Source: Antedon mediterranea (Eukaryota > Echinodermata > Crinoidea > Comatulida > Antedonidae). Taken from it: 64,000 nt of DNA. Position numbers and translations under genes: made by a program. A model generated the notes under the pieces. It saw only the letters and a program-made list of their open reading frames with translations. It made no database searches and was not told the origin of the DNA. Within the stretch, counting starts at the first letter, position 1; each line of letters opens with the position of its first letter. Below are positions 26,931-40,019 of the stretch, one piece after another. The DNA lies in the NCBI RefSeq assembly GCF_964355755.1, contig NC_092671.1, positions 26,658,070 through 26,722,069 of the forward strand. Direction: 5' to 3'.

Positions 26931-28060
26931 ATTCTGTCCTAAGTCCTGTTCAGCAAACATGCAATAATACCATCCAAAACCAAAACTCGCTGTGATATTG
27001 TTCAAACTGAGAACGTACTAATAAAGGTAATCTGTCTGTATATTTCCAGTCGGCTGTTTTGTGATTGGTAGAAAAATGTGTATTGCGTAATCCGGTAATG
27101 GACATTAATTAAAATTTCAATTGTTGAAACTGTAAACAAAAAAAAGTTTTCATTGTACATGTTAAACACTAGTAAGTAATAATAATGTAGTTTAATCGTT
27201 ATATGTGCCTATATTTCCTATCATAATTACAGACAAAGTTTAGGTACAGAAAGAGAGAAGTCCTCCATTAAAGGAATTAACATGTTAGGGGATATTTTGC
27301 AACAGAAAAATTATGGTTAGAAATAGCATATATTATTCCTTTTATTTGTAATGAAACGTTTTATTTAAAAAAATAACATAGCATTTATTTAAGAGAGTTC
27401 AGTTGGTTGATGGATCAGTCAAGTAAGTTTGTTGGTATGAATTAGCCTAAAACTGCTTTTATTATTGTTTCATTAGATAGGGATAAGTGATTTGATGATC
27501 AATACAATCAGTTATTATTTAATTGTTTGTCTTTCTTTTGTGTTTGTAGGCCAGTCCATAACCGTCCCATAATACAACTTAAAGTAGGCCTTTTTCTGAT
27601 TAGCATAGTTTAGATGTCTGCTGTTTGTAGAAAAACTTTAAGCTACTGACTAACCAGGTATTGTGCTGTAAGATGTGGAATACGAGTCAAATTGCTCTTA
27701 GACTCTTAAAAACACCATTAATGCGTTACCGAATCAATCCACCGCAAAGATCATAATCACAACATTGATGCATATTCCATTGTGCGGATTCATTAAATAA
27801 GTCCCTGTGGATCTACTGCATTCATGTTGAAATACTAAAGCAGTCAACTCAACGTTGTTATTCAGGAGGATATTCCATTTCGTTGTTGGGAAATCGAAAT
27901 TACTTTCCAGTTTTTTAAATATAATGTTATCTTTTATTTTTAATTTAAAAAACATCCATACAGAATAACATTAGTCAGAAATAAGGTCGTACAATTGTTA
28001 GAGTTAGACTTTATAGACATCTATATGCAAATAAGGGTATATCCCGTAAACAAATAAGCA
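26931..28060. other. Upstream region without recognisable genes
   Basis: Upstream of the antistasin-like gene and up to the LINE fragment. Short ORFs only, with no domain or splice support. Confidence 0.4.
27037..27070 (-). promoter_or_regulatory. Possible promoter of the antistasin-like gene
   Basis: On the minus strand a CCAAT word (complement of ATTGG near 27065) is followed by a TATA-like AAATATA near 27045, about 110-140 bases before the start codon at 26930. Spacing is compatible with a core promoter. No experimental support. Confidence 0.25.
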
Positions 28061-28078
28061 CTTACTAGATGAATAAAA

Positions 28079-30520
28079 TGTAACGAGTTTAACTGAAGAA
28101 GAAAAGTGGATATGTGAAGGTATTGTCACACTAAATGAATGTACCAATGCAATTAAAAAAATGAAATTAAATAAAACCCCCGGATGTGATGGCTTGACCG
28201 TTGAGTTTTATTTACATTTCTGGGATGACATTAAACACATTGTTTGTGACGCTCTAAATGCATGTTATTTAACATTGAAATGAGTTCTACACAGAAACGT
28301 GGTATAAGCCTATTATACAAAAAAGGTGATAAAAAATTTCTAGAAAACAGGCGTCCTATCACTTTATTAAATACAGACTACACAATTTTAACTCAAATTC
28401 TATGTATAAGACTTCATAAAGTAATTGAAAATGTAGTTGACAATGACCAAAAGGGGTACATTAAAGGACGTTTCGCTGGAGAAAACGTCCGTCTAATTAA
28501 TGATATTCTGCATTATACAACAGAAGAACAAATCGAAGGAGCTATTCTATCCCTTGTTTTTAGAAAAGCCTTTGATTCTGTAATTAGAGATTTTATGTTT
28601 AAGGTACTAAAAAAAATAATTTTGGAGACTCCTTTTTAAAATGGGTAAATACAATTTATAGTAAAACTGAATTTGTTATTGTTAATAATGGTTGGATATC
28701 AGAAAGTTTTGAAATGGAATGCGGAATAAGACAGGGTTGTCCATTGTCGGCGTTCCTCTTTATTGTAGTAGTAGAAATTATGGCGTGTAATATAAGAAAA
28801 GATAAATGCTATAAAGGAATACTTTTACCTAACAATGATAATGTTGAGGAAGTTCGCATTGCGCATCTGGCAGATGACACTGTACTCTTGTGGGAAATGA
28901 AAAAAAAGTATAGAGATTGGTTTAAATATTGTTAATAAGTTTGGTAAAGTGTCTGGTATGAATTTGAATAAAAAAAACCAACGCTATATGGATTGGCAAA
29001 TACATAAACAAAATCGAAAAACCATGCAGTCTAAATTGGGTTAATGAACCAATTAAGATTTTGGGTATTTATGTGGGATATGATGAGAAAAAATGCAGTG
29101 AATTAAACTGGTATAGTAAGGTGGCAAACTTAGAAATGCTACTCAATAGATGGAAAGGAAGAAACCTTACCTATTTTTGGCAAAGTTACCATTTTAAAAA
29201 GTTTAGCTTTGTCTAAACTAACATACAATGCATGTATAATTGATGTACCGAAAGATGTTATTTTTAAAATAAATAAATTGATATATAACTTTTTATGGAA
29301 TGGAAACAGAAAAAATAAAAAGAAAAACTTTAATCGGTAAAATGATTATAGGGGGCATAGGTATGCCTGATTTCGCATTACATATAAACGCTCTGAAAAT
29401 GATATGGGCAAGAAAATTACTGAGTAGAAAACACGTAAGATGGAAAATCTTACCACTATACTATTTTAACAAATTTGGAAACGAACAACTAATTTTAAGT
29501 ATGTCAAATATCTATTTTAAAAATAACATGGGTTTAAATAATATACCATCTTTCTATTATAATGGTCTAAAATGTTGTGTTGAATTTAATAATATGAATA
29601 ATGAAGGTACAATTAACAAGTATGAAGAAGTGATAGAGCAAAACTTATGGGGTAATAATTATATTAAATATAGAAACAAACCACTATTTTTTGCAGGTTT
29701 TAATCAAATTGGAGATATAATTATTTTCAATCGTCTAATGAAACCTATAGAAATAATTAAACAACTACGAATTAAGAAAAACTGGATAGCTGAATATGTT
29801 TCTTTAACTAGAGCTATTCCAAAAGAGTGGTTAAATATAGTTAAACATAATATGCCAAATATGAACCAATATATGAATGTGAATCTGGAATACAATATTA
29901 ACAATATAATTAAGATGACAACAAAAGATGTTTATTCTAACTTTTTTAATAATGTTTTTATTCCCCCGAAAAGCATACTTAAATGGAATAACGTATTTAA
30001 CGAAGATATCAAGTGGTGTGATGTCTGGAAAAGAAAAGTGAAAAACGAAAAAACTAAGAAATTTGCCCAATTGAATTACAAATTACTAATAGAATTGTAC
30101 CTACAAATCTAAAAATGTATAACTTGAAACTGAAAAATAATAACATATGTAACAATTGTGGAGTCATTGAAGACGAAAAGCATTTGTTTTATTATTGTAG
30201 ACGTAATCAAATACTGTGGAATAAAATTGACAATACATTTAAAAAGCTAGATAACAGCAGTAGCTCGTTCAAAGAACTCATCTTGGTTATTGACTTTGTA
30301 GTCATTTGCCTAATTGCTGCTTATGACTAATTAATTGATTTTTATGGTTTTTGTATTCATATAAATCAAAACACTATATGTGGGCCTATAAAAGTTAAAA
30401 GTGTAAAAATCAGAAAATAACGAAAAAAGTAGAAAATGGAAATTTAATGTACGAAAATGAAATGTGAACGAAATATGTATGAAAGATTGAATGAATAAAG
30501 GTGGTGGTTAACCACAAAAG
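28079..30520 (+). mobile_element. Decayed Tx1/L1-like LINE, reverse transcriptase to 3' end
   Basis: This is the 3' part of a non-LTR retrotransposon; the 5' part, including any endonuclease, is absent. In order, and across several frameshifts, it shows NKTPGCDGL, RRPITLLNTDY, DQKGYIKGRF, FRKAFDSV, GIRQGCPLSAFLF and HLADDTVLL (in place of F/YADD). It then shows the linker with KILGIYVGY and, near 30150, a zinc-knuckle-like CNNCGVIEDEKHLFYYC. These are hallmarks of Tx1/L1-clade reverse transcriptases and their C-terminal domain. Frame changes occur near 28270, 28610, 28970, 29175, 29310 and 30100, so it cannot make a full protein. It ends in an A-rich tail near 30520, and a 5' truncation is usual for LINE insertions. 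Confidence 0.9.
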
Positions 30521-30529
30521 AAAGAAAAA

Positions 30530-32570
30530 AAAATCGTGCAATTGGTTTGCAATCATGGTCTTTGTAAAATCTCCTATTTAAAAAAAAAGACGGTAAGCTA
30601 CAGAACAAATTCTGACAAATTTCTAGTAGGCCTAATCGTCTTATTTTAATTTAGAATTATAGTATTAGGTGAATATCAGAAAATGTTGGTATACTCTTTG
30701 TACAAGATAATAGTCGTTTACTCAAGTTGTAGTATAACCAAAATCTCAACTTACTTTTCCTTTTATATTGTACCGCAATCGATTGTAGGCCTACTATAAC
30801 AATTCTGTTTAGGCTTACTTATTGTAGGATAAACACCAAAACAAGAGGATTAGGCCGAGGTAGACGAACATTCAATCGATCAGTTACGCACACGTAGCTT
30901 AAACTTTTGTATATATTCCGTCTAGCCTACTGTCCTGAAATGTAAGCTCACTGTCGTTATTATTGGGGTGCTTTTTTTTTTGGTGACCTGAGTATTTTTC
31001 AGACTCCATCTATGTTTAACAATTCCTCTTCCGGAGTCCAGTCGAACCCGAATTCCCATTGCGAGATCTTCAAGATCAACTGTTATATATAGCAATGTAC
31101 AATTTATGTTAAGCTGTTTACACTGAGTTGAGGAGAACCAGAATTAAGACATATAATACCAAGGATAATTCCTTAATAATGAGATTCTTCTTTTAATTTA
31201 TTTTTTATTTGCCGATGCAATCTCAATCATATACATCGAAATAGAGGGATGACATTTTAAGATAATAGTTAAAATGGATTTAAATGCATGTTGCAAGTTT
31301 AAAAATTGGATTCCTCTGGCCAAACTTCTTTAATGAACCAATTGAAACTTTGGGCATTGCCTTTAGAAAGTAATGTTTTTTGCAACATTTCTAGGCCTAT
31401 AAGATAAACATGAACATCTTAAAAATGACCATAGAGTATAATAATGATTTACATGCATGGATTAAAAAAAATCTGAATCAACTTTAATATCATAAAAAGC
31501 TTTTAAATACGTCATACATAGTCAATTATCGTGGATCACTCGCCAAAGCCATTTTAATCTAGTACAAATTAGGAAGGCTTAATTTTAACCTTTTATTCTG
31601 ACGTAACAAAATTTAACTTTACGTAATAACATACATTTAAATCTATTTTTAATTAATCGATCCCAAACGTGTAGTGTTGTTAAAATATTTAACGTCAACC
31701 AAATGTTTACTAATTAAGGTTAGCTCATATAAAGTATAAAACCGAAATTTAACTAAATATATAACTTAACTTATAACTAACCGAAATCGAACCGAGTCAA
31801 TTATCAGTTGCACATTACGAAAGTTAATATGTTAATCTTTTTTAATCATGCGGTATTATTTGTTTATAACAAAAATAATGTTGACGTTTTGAATTTGTAC
31901 ACACTCTGAGAATATTTTTTTTGTACGTTTCCGCTATTGAAACAAATCCAGATGTATTATTTTATGTATGTAGACAAATGTGGCCACGGATTACAAAAGT
32001 AAATTAATCACTGTTCTATCAGATAGGTGGTATGGGGATATTTTGTCTACTAATTCAACGAGATGACCCCTACTTGTCTCAAAAAATGAAGTGGGTTCTT
32101 TAATGTGTACACTTATCCGAGGTACTAGGAGCGAGGATTGTTGGCTCTTTAGGTACCGTAATAGTACGGTAAACGGCAAAACACCGCTGGGCCATTTGTC
32201 TCGCTGTGATCTCTATTATCCCGCCTATGGATGGTATTGCTGCCAGATAGCCTGTCCATCAGCTTATTTATTAAATTGAAATTTATGCCAATAAGGTAAC
32301 GATTTTGTTGGCGTTTGTTGATAGTTAGTATTCTATCTTTGTAGCAAAAATCTCAAGATGTTCATTTTGAATGACCGAATTATTCTTCTTATTTCTTTCC
32401 AGATATACATTTACTGGATTCAGAGATAAACGTTTGCTTTGTATACATATAAAATGAGTTTACGATTGTAACGTTTTATATTATTATTTTGATAACGTTG
32501 TCTCACAATGTAAATCCTGATACAGTAAGTGTAGACATAGGCTTATTATATTGTCATAATAAATAATATG
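30530..32570. other. Intergenic stretch with a possible dispersed repeat
   Basis: No supportable gene. At about 32020-32110 the sequence GTGGGTTCTTTAATGTGTAC followed by CCGAGGTACTAGGAGCGAGG recalls a similar string at 43255-43315 (ACTAGGTTCTTTAAAGTACA), suggesting two diverged copies of one interspersed element. The overlapping ORFs on both strands there look like repeat by-products. Confidence 0.4.
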
Positions 32571-32737
32571 TTGTCTTTTAAATTCTAGAACAACAAAATA
32601 CAAATTCTATACGATATAAATATACAAAATTTATTTCACATAATTCTGTGGTATTATAATTTCCATTAAGTGCCAATAAAGAAAAGTAAAAATCAGCATG
32701 ATGAAAACACGATGATCAGGTAACTGTGTAGTGCAGA

Positions 32738-34312
32738 TTACATGCACTTAATGTAGTCCATCTGGAGCCTTAGAATAATTGATTCCAACTTTAATTGAAT
32801 GTCTTCTGCTGTTGCTCTGATAGCAGGGTTTTCAGTAGTACATTCTCTGTAAAGAGTTCCTAGTTTTTCTTCGGTGCGTGCAGTAAAAAGATATTCCATT
32901 AATTATCTGTCCGATTGACAAAACATCAGAAGCTTTGGAAAAATACCGTCCTCTTTTCCAGCAGTTTCCATTGGCAAACTCTGGCGCAACACATTTATTA
33001 TCGTTCAGGATTTGTTTAACGGTTGATTTTGGTCATAGGCGACCAAGAGAAAGCCATCGTGGTGCATTAGCATTGCAGGCAAGACCAACATCGATCACTT
33101 TTGCAGCAACCCTGAAAAAAAAAATAGATTAAAATGTTAAAACCAGGACTAAGATTAACTAAACAGTGATTTGTACAATTAGAGGCCTACTATTTGAACA
33201 TTTCCAGAAAGTGTTTGTATCGGCCTTACACCGTTGCAACCTACATCTCTTTAGTTTCAAAGTTAACAAATGATTGGTTTGTTCGGTATAAAATTTAAAC
33301 AGCAAAAGTACCTTTTTTGTTCATTTCTGTATAAAAGAACATTCCTATGTGCAATGTCACAATGGAGTATGTCTTTTTCGTGCATTTTTCGAATACCCTT
33401 TACGATGTCCAGAAGTACATTTATCCACATAATGTCCCGTTTTCTACTTCTGCATGGAAACCCGTCGTTGTATTGTGCCTTAAACTCCTCAGTGAGTGTC
33501 TCAGAGTACTTTTTATTCCCAATAAATTCCATAATGATGTGGTAGACATTTTGATTCTTACAGACACCATATACATCTGGAAACTCTGGAAATTCACGAA
33601 GTCTGTCCATAAACTGTAAAATACGAGTACATTTAAATATGAATAAAACATATTTTTCTTTCATTTGATTGTAAATATCTGTTTAATGAAGACCACTATA
33701 ATTATTATTATCTTTTAGTCACTGATTTTTCTCGATCGCACACCATGCAATAGTAATTTGATTGAAATCTATATAACAATAATTACCTGGAGTTCTTTGG
33801 TTATTTTCTTACTCATTTTCTTTTTCTTTTTTCTTGAGAATGATTCTTCATAAGGGAAAGACTTAACTGCCACTAACTTTTTCTTATCACCTTCAGTAAG
33901 TGTCATTAGGTTTACTACGCCAAAAGAACAAAAAAAGCCCAGACAACAGCTCGGCTTAGAATCTTGAGCACTGGAGATTGGTTTCAGATTTTCTTCATCG
34001 ATTTTCTTGTAGTCGTTTAAATAATGTACAGGCTTGATGATCTTTTTGGAAAATCTTTTTTATTTTACATCTAGCTGATTTCAGTAATTTAAACTCTATA
34101 TTGAGATATTAATTTTTAACATACTGTATTATTATTAAGTACGTCAAGATAACATTCTAAGGGTTTATAAGGTTTTCATCATTTTAAATAAAATGTAATT
34201 ATTACTTTGTTGTGGTTCAGCATTGTCATCAAGGTTGTCGGTAGTCTTCTCTGTTTTATTTTTTCAGTTTTTAAATGTTTTATTTCGTTATCGCAGTCAA
34301 TTTTCTTTAAAC
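32738..34312 (-). pseudogene. Decayed duplicate of the protein kinase gene (exons 2-5)
   Basis: This is a copy of the gene at 37499-39545, about 85-90% alike by eye, including introns and 3' flank. Exon equivalents: 34312-34206, 34095-33787, 33613-33312 and 33111-32738. Exon 1 is missing. Lesions: exon 5 is 5 nt shorter (deletion near 32890), exon 3 has a one-base insertion near 34020, and an in-frame insertion wrecks the glycine loop (GFGSFG becomes GFFCSFG). The catalytic-loop exon still reads HCDIAHRNVLL and is open across its full length, with Pro changed to His relative to the intact copy. The whole block is a tandem segmental duplication followed by decay. Confidence 0.85.
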
Positions 34313-34742
34313 CTGTAAGGATAGCAATTATTAATTCAAAATTATATTTTTAAAATAAAACACATTTGTCCTTCTATCCAAAGTTTGTATTGATTCTAGT
34401 TTAGACCAGTTGACAATTATGTAGAAAATAAATTTGGCAGAAGTCTAAACTAGCAAACTTTAAGTGTGTGTCTAGGCCGCAAACTTCTCTCTATATGTAT
34501 AGCGTTTAAAATATGTATATGCATATCATAGCCCAATCGCTGTAATAAGAAAACTAACATACTTGAGTATTAAGTATAATAATGTTTCTATCATCCTGTT
34601 TGACAATTACGATTGCTACATATCTGTACCTTAAGTAAGTAGGCTTATACTCTTTATAAACAGTCATTAAAAATATTCCCATTAATTTGATTTAATTTGC
34701 GTTACTGTGTACTATATTACCTATTATTAATTATTTAAAATT

Positions 34743-35330
34743 AAATACCAAAAAGACATGTGAAATGATAATTGACTTCCGGAAAAATAAATTACATAAA
34801 AATCTGAGAATCGGAAACGGAAACATTAGGGTTGTGTCTGAATTTAAATATTTAGGTACCACTATTGATGATCGGTTAAAAAGGAACTAAAATACACTCA
34901 GATTTTATAAAAAGGGTCAACAAAGACTTTATATGATGCAGAAAATTTAATATTGACAACACAATTCTTAAACTTTACTATAATTCAATGATTTCTAGTG
35001 TTATTTCATTCTGTTTTACAATCTGATTTAAGTCAAAAAGACTATGCATTATTTTTAAAGTATAAACAAAAGAGCGTGTAGGATTACTGCAATGACCAAA
35101 GATGATATGACACATCTACCTATGAAAAAACTGTGATCTCTATATGGTAAAGCGTACCGTATCCTATCACAACCTTCTCATCCCCTCTTTAAAGAATATA
35201 ATTTTCTTCCATCATTAATCCGACTTCAATCCCACCGTATGCGAACAACCCGTTATTCCAAATCATTATCCCTAAGTCAATTACAGTTTTCAACAACAAC
35301 GTTACTAGATAATTTGGTTCTGTTAAAGTA
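34743..35330 (+). mobile_element. CR1/L2-like LINE 3' fragment
   Basis: In frame from 34743 it reads KKTCEMIIDFRKNK, then FKYLGTTIDDRLK, the conserved block after the reverse-transcriptase domain of CR1/L2-type LINEs. Further on, in shifted frames, come ILKLYYNSMISSVISFCF and a terminal stretch with PSLKNI and PSLIRLQSHR. Several frameshifts and stops make it a fossil. Only this C-terminal part is present. The exact clade is uncertain. Confidence 0.75.
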
Positions 35331-36024
35331 ATTTATTGTATATAACGTTTTTGTGTATTTCTGTATAGTGTGTATAATGTTCTTATATATTTATTCTTTC
35401 TTTAAATACTAGTGTACAAAGAACGAATTTCCGATATCTTTTATTGGAACAAATACATGCTGTGAGAGCAACGCATTATTATTATTAATATTACCCAAAG
35501 TCATGTTCACACTAATCTCAAGTTAAGAATATTACCAGTAAAAAGTAATGTAATGATGCATGGTCATACAAGATACAATATGTATGGAAACACACACATT
35601 CCCATGGCCGATATGAATACAATGACACAAACAATGCATTCAAGAAACATAAGAGAAATTGACATTTATAAAACTAATATATACTAATATTATATTACAT
35701 TTCTTACTTAAAATATATTGTTTTCGTAAACAATAATAATAAAGAAGAATGATATCTATTTTTTAGTTTTAATCAATATTTACTTTCGCAGAATAAAAAA
35801 CCGAACAGAAATAATGATTTCAATAATAAACGGTTAAATTTAACCAAAACTCGACATGGGCCTTCCGGTTGACTATTTAAAAAAACCTAAATTACATTAA
35901 AAAAAAGTAAATTGGTTTTGTCAAGGAAAATGTAATTATTTTTTAAATTGGTATTATTGTAGTAGGAAATGAACCTTGTGAGAAATACGATTACACTAAT
36001 AAACTAATTTTATTTCCATTATAG

Positions 36025-37178
36025 ACCATATCGAAACAAACGTCCACAAATGGTCCTCATCAACCTGTCGTTATCATTGCTATTTCTGTACCTTGTGTTT
36101 GCGATTGGTTTTGGGCAAACGAATTGGATGCGTTGTTGTTTCAATGTTGATTCATTACTTTGGATTAGCCTCTATTTTCTGGATGTCGATTGAAGCTATA
36201 AATGTGTACCTAATGCTTGTGAAAGTCTTCTACGGAAAAAATTAGTTATTTTATGATGAAAGTGGTTGTTGCAGGCTACTGTAAATGTTATATATTTATT
36301 TTTTCTAAATAAAACACGTAATGCAAATGTTTACGCTGTACTCTATCGTTTTAACATTTTGTTTTTATAATATATATTGTCACATTATGTAAATGTTGTG
36401 CGCAAATTGATGTAGAGTAAATTTCAATATAACAATTTCAATATATAATTACTTATCGATTTGTTTATAGCATTCCCTTTGATATTTGTTGCAGTTTGTG
36501 TATGTATTGATGTTGATTACTACGCCAACGACAACTAGTATATCAGATACCGTAGGTTAAACAAAACATCAACAACCTATCTATAGATATCCTATGAAAT
36601 AAATGAAAGTGTATGCTTATATGAGTGGGGTGTGTTTCGTGGTAAAATTATAACTACACTAAATTACTGTACTATAATTGTATTTATATATATATTTATA
36701 TATATATATATAATTATATATTAAAATTTAACTTACTTTAATAATTCACATATGTATGACTTATTTTTTCCAGCTGTTTTATTCCTAAAGGAAATGTTCG
36801 AAACTTTGAATTCATTTAGATCATAGGTATCCTTATGTTGTTTAATGTAGAAAAAAGTTTGGTGAAGGCGTTTCTAAATATAGGCCTAAAAGAGGAAAAA
36901 TTTGGACACGTTTGCAGAATACTTTTGCAGTTTCTGTGCTTTTAGGTATGACATGGATATTCGGGTTTCTGGCGATCGATGCAGATTCATTATCTCACGA
37001 CCTGTTTGAATTGCTGTTCTGTATGTTAAACTCTCTACAAGGGCTTTTTATATTCCTTTTCTTTTGCGTACGCCAGAAGAATATTCGTAAAGCATGGAAA
37101 TCATGTTTCCAGGGAAGTGACAGATCCAAGAAAACTAAACTGGCTACTGATACTGCAAGAAGAGCAGATTTAGCATAA
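36025..37178 (+). pseudogene. Adhesion-type GPCR remnant (TM2-TM7)
   Basis: Three exon-like blocks line up with a class B2 (adhesion) seven-helix domain. Block 1 (36025-36245) has RNKRPQMVLINLSLSLLFLY (TM2), then, after a +1 shift near 36125, GCVVVSMLIHYFGLASIFW and EAINVYLMLVKVF (TM3). Block 2 (36471-36538) has AFPLIFVAVCVCIDVDYY (TM4) and then a stop. Block 3 (36774-37178) starts CFIPKGNVRNFEFI (TM5), meets a stop, and is open again from about 36851 with KRGKIWTRLQNTF, LLGMTWIFGFL (TM6) and MLNSLQGLFIFLFF (TM7), ending RRADLA. The frameshift and stops, and the lack of TM1 and a GAIN domain nearby, make it a pseudogene fragment. A sequencing error could explain single lesions but not all of them. 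Confidence 0.8.
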
Positions 37179-37388
37179 AGTGTGGGGTGGTAGGGGATGG
37201 GCGTAGTGTTTGTTATACAACGTTTTCCAACTGCATGCTTCTATACCATGGGGAATCAAAATGACTGCAATTGTACAGGGAATGCTTATATGAAGTTTCA
37301 ACATCATCCTCCATCTTGGATCCAGTTTATGTTTAATGTTTTCTTTAATTCTAGAAACACAAGTACGATATAAAAATACAAATTATCA

Positions 37389-37394
37389 TTTATT
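37389..37394 (-). terminator. Polyadenylation signal for the kinase gene
   Basis: AATAAA on the minus strand about 105 bases past the kinase stop codon at 37499. Good position for a short 3' UTR. Confidence 0.45.
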
Positions 37395-37498
37395 GTACAT
37401 AATTCTGTGGTATTATCATTGCCATGATAAAGGCATTGCCATTTACTAAATAAATCAGTATAATGAAATACTATGATCAGGTAACTGTGTAGTGCAGA

Positions 37499-39545
37499 TT
37501 ACATGCACTTAATGTAGTCCATCTGGAGTCTTAGAATAATTGATTCCAACTTCGATTGAATGTCTTCTGCTGTTGCTCTGATAGCAGGGTTTTCAGTAGT
37601 ACATTTTTTGAAAAGAGTTTCTAGTTTTTCTTCACAGCATGCAGTGAAAAGTGGAGATATTCCATTAATTATCTGTCCGATTGACCAAACATCAGAAGCT
37701 TTGGAAAAATACCATCCTCTTCTCCAGCAGTTTCCATTGGCAAACTCTGGCGCAACACATTTATTATCGTTCAGGATTTGTTGAGCGGTTGATTTTGGTC
37801 GTAGGCGACCAAGAGAAAGCCATCGTGGTGTATTAGAATTGCAGGCAAGACCAACATCGATCACTTTTGCAGCAACCCTGACAAAATATATAAATTGAAG
37901 TTTTAAAACCGGGAGTAATATTAACTAAACAGTGATTTGTACAATTAATACTAGGAGGTCTACTATCTTTATATTGTGAGAAAGTGTTTCTCGCCTTTAC
38001 ACCATATCAACCTACATCAGTCTTTTTAATTTAAAATTTAAATAATAAGTGGTTTGCGTGGTATATAGTTTAAACAAAAACAAAAGTACCTTTGTTCATT
38101 ATTGTATAAAAGAACATTCCTAGGTGCAATGTCGCAATGGAGTATGTCTTTTTCGTGCATTTTTCGAATACCCTTTACGATGTCCAGAAGTACATTTATC
38201 CACATGATGTCCCGTTTTCTACTTCTGCATGGAAACCCGTCGTTGTATTGTGCCTTAAACTCCTCAGTGAGAGTCTGAGAGTACTTTTTATTCCCAATAA
38301 ATTCCATAATGATGTGGTAGCCATTTTGATTCTTACAGACACCATATACATCTGGAAACTCTGGAATTTCACGAAGTCTGTCCATAAACTGTAAAATACG
38401 AGCACATTTAAATATGAATAATTGTTTTTCTTTCATTGATTGTAAATATCTGTTTAATGAAGACCACTTTAATTATTATTATTTTTTAGTCACTGATTTT
38501 TCTCGATCGCACACCATGCAATAGTAATTTTATTTAAATCTATATAACAACAATAATTACCTGAAGTTCTTTGGTTATTTTCTTGTTCATTTTCTTTTTC
38601 TTTTTTCTTGAGAATGATTCTTCATACGGGAAAGACTTAACTGCCACTAGAATTGTCTTATCACCTTCAGTAAGTGTCATGAGGTTTACTACGCCAAAAG
38701 AACCAAAGCCCAGACAGCTCGGCTTAGAATCTTGAGGATTGGAGATTGGTTTCAGATTTTCTTCATCGATTTTCTTGTAGTCGTCTAAATATGTATAGGC
38801 TTGACGATTTTTTTGGAAAATCTTTCTTATTTTACGTCTAGCTGATTTCAGTAATTTAAACCCTATAATAAAAAACATATTGAGATTATTAAAATTTAGT
38901 TTTATAGTTTTTATTAATACTGTATATTAAAGTACGTAAAAATACAATTCTAAGGCAAATCAATTAATCGTTTTAAAAACAAAATGTAATTATTACTTTG
39001 TTGTGGTTCAGCATTGTCATCAAGGTTGTCTTTAGTCTTCTCTGTCTTAGTTTCAGTTTTTAAATGTTTTATTTCGTTATCGCAGACGATTTTCTTTAAG
39101 CCTGTTAACAGAAATTAAGCTTAGCAATTATTAATTCAAAAAGATATTTTTCAAATATTGCCATAGTTAGGCTTCTTCTTAATTTTGTTTTTCAACTACC
39201 TGTTGTATCTCCATCTCCTCTGCTGTCAATTCCATCCATTTTCTTTACATCAATTTGCTTTCCCAAAGTAGAGAAATAGTCTGCAAAATTGAATCTTCTT
39301 TGAAGCAGATAGTTGGTGTCGGCTGATGTATCGATGGTGATGGACGGCTTCTTTGATTTTGGTACACTCGAACTAATGGCAATAGGTTTGATGCCTTCTT
39401 GGATCTTGTTGCCATTAGTATTACTACTACTCTTTATATCTCTATTACAGGTAGGCCTATTGTTTACTGCTACTCTGATGAGATCATCAAGTATAGTGGC
39501 AACGATGTTTTTGGATGAAAAAAGTGCAACGTTCTTAGAATCCAT
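37499..39545 (-). CDS. Divergent protein kinase, 476 residues
   Basis: Five exons on the minus strand: 39545-39200, 39101-38997, 38862-38561, 38388-38090 and 37877-37499. They total 1431 nt, in phase throughout. Residues 1-150 are a polar, low-complexity N-terminus. The kinase domain follows: glycine loop GFGSFG (about 202-207), VAVK with the ATP-binding Lys (about 226), catalytic loop HCDIAPRNVLL (Asp about 337, Asn about 342), DVG in place of DFG (Asp about 358), and a CVAPEFA APE motif (about 393). Then comes SDVWSIGQI. Key Lys, both Asp, Asn and APE are kept, so activity is possible, but HRD has become HCD and DFG has become DVG. The loop resembles tyrosine-kinase and TKL kinases; I cannot name the family. 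No transmembrane segment or signal peptide is seen. A decayed duplicate lies at 32738-34312. Confidence 0.8.
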
Positions 39546-40019
39546 TATTTGCTGAAATTCGATAAGAAAATATCTTTGGACGTTAATTTGTATCTGGCTA
39601 AATTGCCGTTATTATCATTATTGAATAATAGATCTGTTCATAACATCATACAGTTATTGTAGGCTAAGCCTAACGTTATTATTAATAAACATCTTCCTGG
39701 CGCCCTGATTCATCTAATCTAAGCGGGCACAGGCGAGGATTTTAAACAAAAATTAAGCTTACCAATTTAATATTACTTTGAAATATTTTAGAAAATTAGT
39801 TGATAAAATTCAATACGCTTTTATGAGACTATTATCGAAACGATGTTACTGGTTTAGCTTCCAGCGAAGAACTGGTGCGGTTTGTTTGGATATGTTGTTA
39901 TAGTATCTGTAACTAAGATACGTGCGCCGTATTATTCGCAACGCGTACGCACATTAACGCACCATCAACGTAGAGATAGCAGCTGCTAGTGTAACACGCA
40001 TCTAGGGATAGCAGCGACA

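Noticed and set aside
33270-33619. Plus-strand ORFs opposite kinase exon 4 (also 38137-38394)
   Set aside because: Shadows of the minus-strand kinase exon; the conserved motifs are on the minus strand.
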